A DNA stretch of 64,000 bases from Stenotrophomonas nitritireducens (lineage in GTDB: Bacteria; Pseudomonadota; Gammaproteobacteria; Xanthomonadales; Xanthomonadaceae). The position numbers and the translations under genes are program-made. The stretch lies in assembly GCF_001700965.1 (NCBI RefSeq), contig NZ_CP016756.1, positions 1,674,001 to 1,738,000 of the forward strand. Reading direction: 5' to 3'. Shown here piece by piece: positions 18,102-25,229 of the stretch; position 1 is the stretch's first letter, and the number at the start of each line of letters is the position of its first letter. The notes under the pieces were generated by a model, which had not been told where the DNA came from, made no database searches, and worked only from the letters and a program-made list of their open reading frames with translations.

Positions 18102-19043
18102 ATGAGCGAGAACGCCAAACCCACGGTGATCGTGCGCCGGGTGAAGAAAGTCCAGGGTGGTGGCCATCACGGCGGCTCGTGGAAAGTGGCCTACGCCGAC
18201 TTCGTCACCGCGATGATGGCCTTCTTCCTGGTGCTGTGGCTGATGGCCGCCACCACCCGGCCCGAGCGCGCGGCGATTTCCGAGTACTTCCGCAACCCCA
18301 GCCCGCTGAGCGGCACCAGCAGCACGCCGGCACCGGGCATGGCCGGCCCGGGCGGCGCCAGTACGTCGATGATCAAGCTGGGCGGCGCCACCGACGTGTC
18401 GCGTGGCAACAGCGATGACCCGTTCCAGAACAAGCAGGAATCGATGCCCACGCCGGTGCAGGAACGCGAACGCGACCGGCAGCGGCTGGAGGCGCTGAAG
18501 CAGGAATTGCAGGAAGCAATCAGCAAGAGCCAGGCGCTGGAACCGTTCAAGGACCAGCTGCTGCTGGACATCACCCCCGAAGGCCTGCGCATCCAGATCG
18601 TGGACAAGCAGAACCGGCCGATGTTCGACCTCGGCAGCGCGCGCCTGATGCCGTATACCAAGACGATCCTGCTGGAGCTGTCGCACTTCATCAACCAGGT
18701 GCCCAACCACGTCAGCATCACCGGCCATACCGACACCACCGCCTATTCCACGCAGCTGGGCTACGGCAACTGGGAGCTCAGTGCCGACCGCGCCAACGCC
18801 GCGCGCCGCACCCTGCTGGAAGGCGGCATGGAAGAAGTGAAGGTGGCGCGTGTGGTCGGCCTGGCCTCCTCGGCGCTGTTCGACAAGGCCAATCCGCAGA
18901 ACCCGATCAACCGTCGCATCAGCATCGTGGTGATGACCAAGGACGCCGAGGCCGCTGCCCTCAACGAGACCGCCACACTGGCCTTGCCGCCCAACGCGAC
19001 GGCGCAGCTGGAAGTGGATGGAGTGCCTTCGGCGGTGGATTGA
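18102..19043 (+). CDS. motB: Flagellar motor stator protein MotB
   Basis: The 313-residue protein has a short cytoplasmic tail, one membrane helix with the proton-binding Asp33 (VAYADFVTAMMAFFLVLWLM), a periplasmic plug/linker, and a C-terminal OmpA-like peptidoglycan-binding domain with SITGHTDTTAY and LSADRANAARRTLLEGGM. The C-terminal tail after the OmpA domain (ending DGVPSAVD) is low in conservation, and a second imperfect copy of its DNA lies 153 bases downstream after the stop. It is in an operon with motA. Confidence 0.95.
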   Translation: MSENAKPTVIVRRVKKVQGGGHHGGSWKVAYADFVTAMMAFFLVLWLMAATTRPERAAISEYFRNPSPLSGTSSTPAPGMAGPGGASTSMIKLGGATDVSRGNSDDPFQNKQESMPTPVQERERDRQRLEALKQELQEAISKSQALEPFKDQLLLDITPEGLRIQIVDKQNRPMFDLGSARLMPYTKTILLELSHFINQVPNHVSITGHTDTTAYSTQLGYGNWELSADRANAARRTLLEGGMEEVKVARVVGLASSALFDKANPQNPINRRISIVVMTKDAEAAALNETATLALPPNATAQLEVDGVPSAVD

Positions 19044-19290
19044 GGGCTGTTGTTATCTCGGTGATCGGCGGCCTGAAGCTACCCCTCCCCAACCCTCCCT
19101 TTGGCCTTTGCCCAAAGGGAGGGGGCGAAAGCGGGCTTGCCGCCCAATGCAACCGCGGATGTGGAAGTGGACGGGGTGCCGTCGGCGGTGGATTGAGGGC
19201 TGTTGTTCTCTCGGCTATCGGCGGCCTGAAGCTACCCCTCCCCAGCCCTCCCCTTTGCCTGCGGCCAAAGGGAGGGGGCGAAAGCGGGCT
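18983..19290. repeat. Imperfect tandem duplication (period 153 bp) of the motB 3' end plus a palindrome
   Basis: The segment from CTTGCCGCCCAA (18983) through the motB stop and a CCCTCCCTTTGGCC palindrome repeats from 19136, with the duplicated stop codon at 19194-19196 exactly 153 bases after the first (19041-19043). The rest of the 428-base interval 19044-19471 contains a third palindrome (19323-19365, CCCCTCCCTTTCGC arm) and no gene that I can support. Confidence 0.85.
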
Positions 19291-19471
19291 TGCGTCCAGA
19301 TTCCGCCGGGCTGCACGAACAGCCCCCTCCCTTTCGCGCAGCGAAGGGGAGGGTTGGGGAGGGGTGCTTTAAGCACCAGGTGCACAAGATGAAACCTCCC
19401 TGCCCCGCCCTCTCAAACGCCAAACCGGCTTGGCGCCTACAATAGGCATCGTTTTCCACTAGCCGAATCTC

Positions 19472-19951
19472 ATGTCCAAGCTCTCCAAAGCCAAGCGCGA
19501 CAAGCGCAAGAAGCAGGCCCCGCGCCGTCCATTCGCCCGTCTCAACGGCCAGCAGCAGGTGCAGAACCACGCTGTGCTGGTGAATGAAGAAGGCCAGGTT
19601 GTTGCCGCTATCGGCATGCAGGGCAATGAATGGCTGCTGGCCATCGGTGGCCAGACCATGGGCAATGCCGACAACCCGGTGCCGATGCTGGCCATGCTCA
19701 AGCACCTGGCCAATGTGCAGGAGAAGGAAGGCCGCAAGGTCACCCTGGAATACTCCGCAGCGCTGCAGCAGATGATCGACGACCTGGCCGCCGACGAAGG
19801 CAAGACCGCCGACGACTATCTGGCCGGGCTGGTTTCCGAATTCGAAGGCATCGAAGGCGAAGAAGCCACTGACGTGACTGACGACGCCGTCGCCATTGCC
19901 GAAGAAGTGCCGGACGCTGAAGTCGACGCCGACGACAAGCCCAAGGCCTGA
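19472..19951 (+). CDS. Conserved hypothetical protein, basic head and acidic tail
   Basis: The 159-residue protein starts with a very basic stretch (MSKLSKAKRDKRKKQAPRRP), has a compact middle (VLVNEEGQVVAAIGMQGNEW, LLAIGGQTMGNADNPVPMLA) and ends in a strongly acidic tail rich in Asp, Glu and Ala. No signal peptide or membrane segment. The bipolar charge suggests a nucleic-acid- or ribosome-associated protein, but this is inference; I recognise only that it looks like a Xanthomonadaceae hypothetical family. The DUF4031 gene starts 14 bases later, so the two are probably co-transcribed. Confidence 0.7.
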   Translation: MSKLSKAKRDKRKKQAPRRPFARLNGQQQVQNHAVLVNEEGQVVAAIGMQGNEWLLAIGGQTMGNADNPVPMLAMLKHLANVQEKEGRKVTLEYSAALQQMIDDLAADEGKTADDYLAGLVSEFEGIEGEEATDVTDDAVAIAEEVPDAEVDADDKPKA

Positions 19952-19965
19952 GCCCAGGGCCTGCC

Positions 19966-20244
19966 GTGACGGTCTATATCGACGATGCGGTACATCCCTG
20001 GCGCGGTGAGCGCTGGGCGCATCTGATGGCCGACACCTTGCCCGAGCTGCATGCGCTGGCGCAGCAGCTCGGGATTCCACGCAGGGCCTTCCAGAACCGC
20101 CCCAGCGGCGTGCACTACGACGTGCCGGCAGCGCTGCATGCGCAGGCCATACTGCTCGGCGCGCAAGCGATATCGCGGCATACCGACCGCGCGCTTGTGC
20201 GGCTGGTGATTGCCAATGCGCGGGCGCTGTACCAGCCCGGCTAG
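19966..20244 (+). CDS. DUF4031 domain protein
   Basis: This 92-residue product starts at GTG and matches the DUF4031 pattern: MTVYIDDAVHPWRGERWAHL, then LPELHALAQQLGIPRRAFQN and HYDVPAALHAQAILLGAQAI. The family is found in bacteria and phages; its conserved Asp, Trp, His and the final Arg-rich helix suggest a nucleotide- or nucleic-acid-related enzyme, but function is unknown. It lies 14 bases behind the basic/acidic hypothetical gene and is followed by a SMAG pair. Confidence 0.8.
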   Translation: MTVYIDDAVHPWRGERWAHLMADTLPELHALAQQLGIPRRAFQNRPSGVHYDVPAALHAQAILLGAQAISRHTDRALVRLVIANARALYQPG

Positions 20245-20247
20245 TGC

Positions 20248-20315
20248 GTAGTGCCGAGCCATGCTCGGCAGAAGCTCTACCGGTAAAGCCCCAGCCGAGC
20301 ATGGCTCGGCTCTAC
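20248..20315. repeat. SMAG repeat pair
   Basis: A forward hairpin starts GTAGTGCCGAGCC at 20248; its inverted partner ends GGCTCGGCTCTAC at 20315. The second copy carries the CTCTAC variant. It lies between convergent genes. Confidence 0.9.
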
Positions 20316-20330
20316 ACAGGTGCTACTGCC

Positions 20331-20873
20331 TCAAAAAGGGTCGCTGCCCGGGCGCACTTCCACACCCAGCAACGAGCACAGCGCCAGCATCGCTTCGTCG
20401 TCGCGGCTCAGCGCCACCCAACCGGCGTAGGCGTCTCCACCGGTGTTCCAGTTCCACACCGTGTAACCGTGCTCGCGCAGGCGGTCATGGGCGGTGGTCA
20501 TCAACATGGGCACGTCCAGATCGGCGGTGAAGTCTTCATCGTCGAAATCACCGCCCCAGGCGATGTCCAGGTTCCAGCGCGCGGCCATTTCGTCCAGCGC
20601 GGCGACAAAAGAATCGGTGTCCTTCCAGTCCACGTAGAAACCTGAACGCCAGTCGATGGCGTCCTTCAGGTCCCACAGCCATTGCTCGTCGCTGGCGTCG
20701 TCCTCGGCGCCGGCGCGCGTTTCGCGCCAGGCATCGAACTGCTGCAGGGCGGCGTCTTCATCGCCTGGGTTGATCAGCCACAACAGGTTCCAGACCCGCG
20801 CCGGATGGTCGTCTTCTTCAAAGTCCGGTTGCAGTTCGTCAGAATCTTCGTAATCGGCGCTGTTGTCGGGCAT
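20331..20873 (-). CDS. Acidic hypothetical protein, possibly DUF6630-like
   Basis: The 180-residue protein is very acidic at its N-terminus (MPDNSADYEDSDELQPDFEE) and has regularly spaced Trp residues (VWNLLWLINPGDEDAAL, QWLWDLKDAIDWRSGFYVDW). The C-terminal part contains GYTVWNWNTGGDAYAGWVAL and MLALCSLLGVEV. This resembles DUF6630 proteins in my recollection, but I hold that loosely. Cytosolic, no catalytic motif. It is divergent from the DUF3297 gene. Confidence 0.7.
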   Translation of the reverse strand: MPDNSADYEDSDELQPDFEEDDHPARVWNLLWLINPGDEDAALQQFDAWRETRAGAEDDASDEQWLWDLKDAIDWRSGFYVDWKDTDSFVAALDEMAARWNLDIAWGGDFDDEDFTADLDVPMLMTTAHDRLREHGYTVWNWNTGGDAYAGWVALSRDDEAMLALCSLLGVEVRPGSDPF

Positions 20874-21002
20874 GAGGCGGTTTCCACTACGTAATGCCGC
20901 GCATTCTGCGGCCAGCGGCGCGCCAGCGAAAGCCTTGGCGCGTTACAGCGGTTATCCTTGCGCCCCGAAGAGGGCCATGGTGGCCTTCACTGAAGCACTG
21001 AT

Positions 21003-21251
21003 ATGAGCGATACCCCTCCCGATCATCTGGCGATCAACCCGCAGAGCCCATTCCACAATGCAGAAGCCCTGCAGCGTGGTGTTGGCGTCCGTTTCAACGG
21101 CGTCGAGCGCGATGACGTGGAAGAGTATTCCGTGCAGGAAGGCTGGATCCGCGTGCAGGCCGGCAAGGCCCGCGACCGCCGTGGCAACCCGATGACGCTG
21201 AAGATCAAGGGTACGGTCGAGCCGTATTTTCTTGAGTTGAAGAACGCTTAA
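21003..21251 (+). CDS. DUF3297 family protein
   Basis: The 82-residue protein (DHLAINPQSPFHNAEALQRG, VGVRFNGVERDDVEEYSVQE, DRRGNPMTLKIKGTVEPYFL) is a full-length DUF3297 member. Such proteins are sometimes labelled glutathione peroxidase in databases, but there is no Cys or Sec here, so that name has no support. Function unknown. Confidence 0.85.
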   Translation: MSDTPPDHLAINPQSPFHNAEALQRGVGVRFNGVERDDVEEYSVQEGWIRVQAGKARDRRGNPMTLKIKGTVEPYFLELKNA

Positions 21252-21273
21252 AGCTTGCACTGCTAGCTAGGAG

Positions 21274-21520
21274 CCTCCCCTCACCCCAACCCCTCTCCCG
21301 TGAACGGGAGAGGGGCTAAAGCGAGGTTGCTTGCGCTCTGAGAGCCCCTCTCCCGCGCGCGGGAGAGGGGCTCGGATTGTGGCGGCTCGTAGTGCACTAG
21401 CCCCTCTCCCGCTTGCGGGGTGAAAAGAGCAGCTTGCGAACCACTGGTTCGCTGCTCCTTGAACGGCCTTGCGCCAGCGCAAGGACCGGGGCGCGGAGCG
21501 GGGGTTGGGGTGAGGGGAAG
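21274..21520. repeat. Block of CCCCTCTCCC/GGGAGAGGGG palindromes with a composite repeat
   Basis: The 301-base gap between the DUF3297 gene and the antiporter holds three short hairpins of the CCCCTCTCCCG/CGGGAGAGGGG type (around 21292, 21344 and 21402), then a composite element at about 21412-21520 containing GCGAACCACTGGTTCGC and CCTTGCGCCAGCGCAAGG. The same composite occurs inverted at about 37820-37950. No gene is supported here. Confidence 0.8.
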
Positions 21521-21552
21521 CTTCTAACAAGCAAACCCTACAACACGCACCC

Positions 21553-23196
21553 TCAATCCCTTTGCCGGGTCTCCAGCAGATCCAGATTGCGGATCAGCTT
21601 GCGCGCGATCTCATCGGAGACCTGCCCGCGCCGGGTCAGCCGGAACAATTCCTCACGCTCGGCATTCAAGCCGGCCGTGCGCAGGCTGCGATAAGCCTGC
21701 TCCATGCGCCGCACCTTCTCCGGGTCTTCGTCCGGGCCCTGGCCCTTTTCCAGGTTGCGCTGGTACAGCAGGCTCACCCGCGCCGCCGCGTCGTTAAGCA
21801 GCTGCACCGCGCCGGTGGATTGCCCCTGCACCAACTCCTGGCGGGCTTTTTCCACGGCCGCCAACGCCGCCTTGGACGAGGATCTACGCGCCAGATCCTC
21901 TTCGCGCCGGCTGTCATCGTCCTTGGGCAGTTCCAGGCCCTTGAGCAGGCGCGGCAGCGTCAGGCTGGCGCCCACCAGCGATACCAGGATCACCGCCGCA
22001 GCCAGGAAGATCACCAGATCACGCGCTGGGAACGGCTCGCCACCGGGGATCATCAGCGGCAGGGTCAACACGCCGGCCAGGGTGATGGCACCGCGCACAC
22101 CGGCCACAGACATCGCCAGCACCACGCGCCACGAGGTACTGGTTCCCTTCTCGCCGCGCATCCGCGCCCTGAGCAGGTTCCAGCGCAGCGACAGCCATAC
22201 CCAGACCAGCCGCAGCACCACCAGCACCGCGTTGATCGCCAAAACGTACACCACCAGCCACCAGGCATTGTGGTGGCCGGCAAGCGACATGGTCTCGATC
22301 GCACGTTCGACGATGCCCGGCAACTGCTCGCCCAGCAGCACGAAGATGATGCCGTTGAAGCTGAACTGCACCATGTTCCAGACCGCATTGCGCTGCACGC
22401 GCATGCTGCCGCTGATGCGGCCGGTCAACTCCACGTAACTCATGGTCACGCCGGCCGCCACTGCGGCCAGGATGCCCGATGCGTGCAGCTCTTCGGCCAG
22501 CAGGTAGGCCGCGAACGGGATCAGCAGATTCACCAGCAAGGCGGCGCCGGGTTCTTCGCCGAAGCTGCGCCACAACCAGCGCTGGAAGGTGGACACGCCC
22601 CAGGTCACCGCCACGCCGATGGCCAGGCCGGCCAGCGCCACCCATAGGAAGGTCAGCGAGGCCTGGGCCAGCGAGAATGTACCGGTCATCACCGCCGCCA
22701 CCGCAAACCGGAAGCAGACCAGGCCGGAGGCGTCATTCAACAGCGACTCGCCTTCCAGAATGTGCATCAGGCGCTTGGGAATGGGCGCGCGCGAGGCAAT
22801 GGCACTGACCGCCACCGGATCGGTCGGCGAGATGATGGCCGCCAGCGCGAACGCCACCGCCAGCGGCATCGAGGGAATCATCCAGTGGATCAGCAGGCCG
22901 GCACCGACCACGGTGAACACCACCAGGCCGAACGCCAGTTCCAGGATCGCGCCCTTGTCGCGGAACAGGCCCTGCTTGGGAATGCGCCAGCCATCGAGGA
23001 ACAGCAGTGGCGGCAGGAACAGCAGGAAGAACATATCCGGTTCAAGCGCGTGCCCGCGATTGAACACGCCCGCGATCAAGGCGCCCAAGCCGATCTGCAC
23101 CAGCGGCAACGGCAATGAGAAAGGGAGGATTCTTACCAGATAACCGCTGGCAACAACCGCCACCAGCATCGCCAGAACAACTTCGATCGTGTGCAT
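21553..23196 (-). CDS. Na+/H+ antiporter, CPA1 family
   Basis: The 547-residue inner-membrane protein has about twelve hydrophobic segments up to residue 420 and a charged cytoplasmic tail (420-547). The CPA1 signatures are present: SPTDPVAVSAI in one helix and EGESLLNDASGLV with the Asn-Asp ion-binding pair characteristic of electroneutral exchange. LFLPPLLFLDGW and GVRGAITLAGVLTLPL are further family motifs. It would export Na+ (or K+) for protons in pH and salt homeostasis. It is a single gene; the next gene on this strand is 236 bases away. Confidence 0.93.
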   Translation of the reverse strand: MHTIEVVLAMLVAVVASGYLVRILPFSLPLPLVQIGLGALIAGVFNRGHALEPDMFFLLFLPPLLFLDGWRIPKQGLFRDKGAILELAFGLVVFTVVGAGLLIHWMIPSMPLAVAFALAAIISPTDPVAVSAIASRAPIPKRLMHILEGESLLNDASGLVCFRFAVAAVMTGTFSLAQASLTFLWVALAGLAIGVAVTWGVSTFQRWLWRSFGEEPGAALLVNLLIPFAAYLLAEELHASGILAAVAAGVTMSYVELTGRISGSMRVQRNAVWNMVQFSFNGIIFVLLGEQLPGIVERAIETMSLAGHHNAWWLVVYVLAINAVLVVLRLVWVWLSLRWNLLRARMRGEKGTSTSWRVVLAMSVAGVRGAITLAGVLTLPLMIPGGEPFPARDLVIFLAAAVILVSLVGASLTLPRLLKGLELPKDDDSRREEDLARRSSSKAALAAVEKARQELVQGQSTGAVQLLNDAAARVSLLYQRNLEKGQGPDEDPEKVRRMEQAYRSLRTAGLNAEREELFRLTRRGQVSDEIARKLIRNLDLLETRQRD

Positions 23197-23432
23197 GCCC
23201 GTTCCACGGATTCACTACCACGACAGCAGGCTGCCGACTGGCAGTGGCGGATGAATACCGGGAAATTACCACAGCAATCCGCTGTTGCTGGTGTCGATAC
23301 TGATGCTGATTACGTGCAGATGCATGAAAGCCGTGACTGGCGGCAGCCGGATCGGCCACCGCCAGCTACGCAGCAAGGTCTGCGGCAGCGCCGTACCCTT
23401 GCCGCCGCAGCAACGTCACTCAACGACAGTTA

Positions 23433-24227
23433 TCAGGCCTTGCCGTCGAAGCGATAGATGTCCATCGCCAAGAACCCCATATCGATGCCGGCATCGATGC
23501 GTTGTGCGCCGAGCTGGTCGCTGCCGGCCGCGCCCATGGCGAAGTACAGCGGCAGCAGGTGCTCATCAGTGGGATGTGCCTGCGTCGCGAACGGGGCCTG
23601 TTGGCGGTAATCCAACATCGCCTGCAGGTCATTGGCTTGCAACTTTTCCTCCACCCACTGGATGAAGGGGCGCACATACGGCGCCTCCTTGCCGGCCTCG
23701 TAGTGGTGCCAGTCGTGCAGATTGTGGGTGATGCTGCCCGAGCCGATCAGCAGCACGCCCTCATCGCGCAGCGGCGCCAGCGCACGGCCCAGATCAAACT
23801 GATGCCTGGGCCCGAGCGACGGCTGGATCGACACCTGCAGCACCGGAATGCCGGCCTGCGGGTACAGGTAGCGCAGCGGCACCCAGGCGCCATGATCGAG
23901 TCCGCGCTGCGGATCGATGCTTGACTGCAGGCCGGCAGCGGCCAGCCGCTGGGCCACGTCCCGGGCCAGTTCCGGCGCACCCGGTGCCGGGTAGCGCAGC
24001 TGATAGAGCGCCTCGGGGAAGCCCCCGAAGTCATGGATGGTCTCCGGCTGCGCCGCTGCCGACACCTGCGGCGCGCGCGCCAACCAGTGCGCCGAGGCCA
24101 TGACGATGGCGCGCGGACGTTCCAGCCCCGCGGCCAGTTCCGCCAGGCGCGGCCCCACCAATCCCGGCTGCAACGCGGTCATCGGTGAACCATGCGAGAT
24201 ATAGAGGGAAGGCAACCGGCTGTTCAT
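23433..24227 (-). CDS. ygiD: 4,5-DOPA dioxygenase extradiol (YgiD/LigB family)
   Basis: The 264-residue protein matches the bacterial YgiD branch of LigB-type extradiol dioxygenases. Likely metal ligands are His12 (LYISHGSPM), His47 (MASAHWLAR), His168 (GSITHNLHDW) and His223 (HPTDEHLLPL), in the same order as in the E. coli enzyme. The start at 24227 follows GGGAGCGTTCA; the upstream frame lacks similarity. The physiological substrate in bacteria is uncertain; the family opens catechol rings. A LysR regulator is transcribed divergently 99 bases away and probably controls it. Confidence 0.88.
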   Translation of the reverse strand: MNSRLPSLYISHGSPMTALQPGLVGPRLAELAAGLERPRAIVMASAHWLARAPQVSAAAQPETIHDFGGFPEALYQLRYPAPGAPELARDVAQRLAAAGLQSSIDPQRGLDHGAWVPLRYLYPQAGIPVLQVSIQPSLGPRHQFDLGRALAPLRDEGVLLIGSGSITHNLHDWHHYEAGKEAPYVRPFIQWVEEKLQANDLQAMLDYRQQAPFATQAHPTDEHLLPLYFAMGAAGSDQLGAQRIDAGIDMGFLAMDIYRFDGKA

Positions 24228-24326
24228 TGAACGCTCCCGGACAGTTGGGGAAGTGCACAGGTTATTGCGCGGAGACCCGGCAACAAATAACCTCGGCCTC
24301 AACGTTTTATTTCAGAAACGGAAACA

Positions 24327-25229
24327 ATGGACACCATCGACGCCATGCGTGTGTTCGTCACGGTAGTGGAGCGCAATGGTTTCAGCGCCGCCGCCGATGC
24401 CCTGGATATCTCCACCGCCGCGGTCACCCGGCAGATCGCCGCGCTGGAAAAGCGCCTGTCCACGCGCCTGCTCAACCGCACCACCCGCCGGGTCAGCCCG
24501 ACCAGCACCGGCGCGGCCTATTACCAGCGCTGCGTCCAGCTGTTGGCCGAGTTCGACGAACTGGAAGCCTCCGTGGGCGCGCAGGCGCTGCAGCCGTCCG
24601 GGCGGCTGCGGATCAACGCACCGGTCAGTTATGGCATCGCCCGGCTGGGTGCGCTGCTGCCCGCCTACAGCGCGCGTTACCCGCAGGTGGAACTGGACCT
24701 ACAGCTGGCCGACCGCCTGGTGGACATGGTCGAGGAAGGCTATGACCTGGCCATCCGCATCACCCGCAACCCCGCGCCCAACCTGATCGCGCGGCATCTG
24801 GCGCAGGTGCGCATCCGCCTGTGCGCCGCACCAGCCTATCTGGCCAGGCGCGGCACGCCCGCCACACCGCAGGATCTGGCCGCCCACGATTGCCTGTCCT
24901 ATACCTACTCGGCTGGCGGCGACAGCTGGCAGCTGCTGGGGCCGCAGGGCGAAATCGATGTGCCGTTCGTGCCACACCTGCGCGCCAACAATGGCGAAGT
25001 GCTGCGTGAAGCCGCCATCGCCGGCATGGGCATCATCGCCCAGCCCGACTTCATCATCGAACAGGCGCTGGCCGACGGACGCCTGGTGCCGGTACTGCCG
25101 GAATGGGAAAGCCCGGCCATCGGCATCCATGCGGTCTATACCAGCCGCAGCCACCTGGCGCCGAAGGTACGCAGTTTCATCGACTATCTGGTCGAATGCC
25201 TGGACGAGGGAACCGCCGGCTCAGGCTGA
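24327..25229 (+). CDS. LysR-family transcriptional regulator
   Basis: The 300-residue protein has the LysR winged helix at residues 1-60 (MRVFVTVVERNGFSAAADAL, AVTRQIAALEKRLSTRLLNR) and a periplasmic-binding-like co-inducer domain (90-300) with LQPSGRLRINAPVSYG and EAAIAGMGIIAQPDFIIEQA. It is of the AaeR/DmlR-like subgroup that often controls a neighbouring oxidoreductase. Its divergent position to ygiD points to that gene as target. Its 3' end overlaps the convergent EAL gene by nine bases. Confidence 0.92.
   Translation: MDTIDAMRVFVTVVERNGFSAAADALDISTAAVTRQIAALEKRLSTRLLNRTTRRVSPTSTGAAYYQRCVQLLAEFDELEASVGAQALQPSGRLRINAPVSYGIARLGALLPAYSARYPQVELDLQLADRLVDMVEEGYDLAIRITRNPAPNLIARHLAQVRIRLCAAPAYLARRGTPATPQDLAAHDCLSYTYSAGGDSWQLLGPQGEIDVPFVPHLRANNGEVLREAAIAGMGIIAQPDFIIEQALADGRLVPVLPEWESPAIGIHAVYTSRSHLAPKVRSFIDYLVECLDEGTAGSG

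Noticed and set aside
19040..19372. Open frames of 110-124 codons behind motB
   Set aside because: They run through the duplicated motB tail and GC-rich palindromes, have no ribosome site and encode only low-complexity peptides.
21003..21251. Glutathione peroxidase
   Set aside because: This database name is sometimes attached to DUF3297, but the protein has no Cys or Sec and no peroxidase motif.
23191..23457. 88-codon frame before the ygiD stop
   Set aside because: It has no start signal, overlaps both flanking genes antisense and shows no protein-like pattern.
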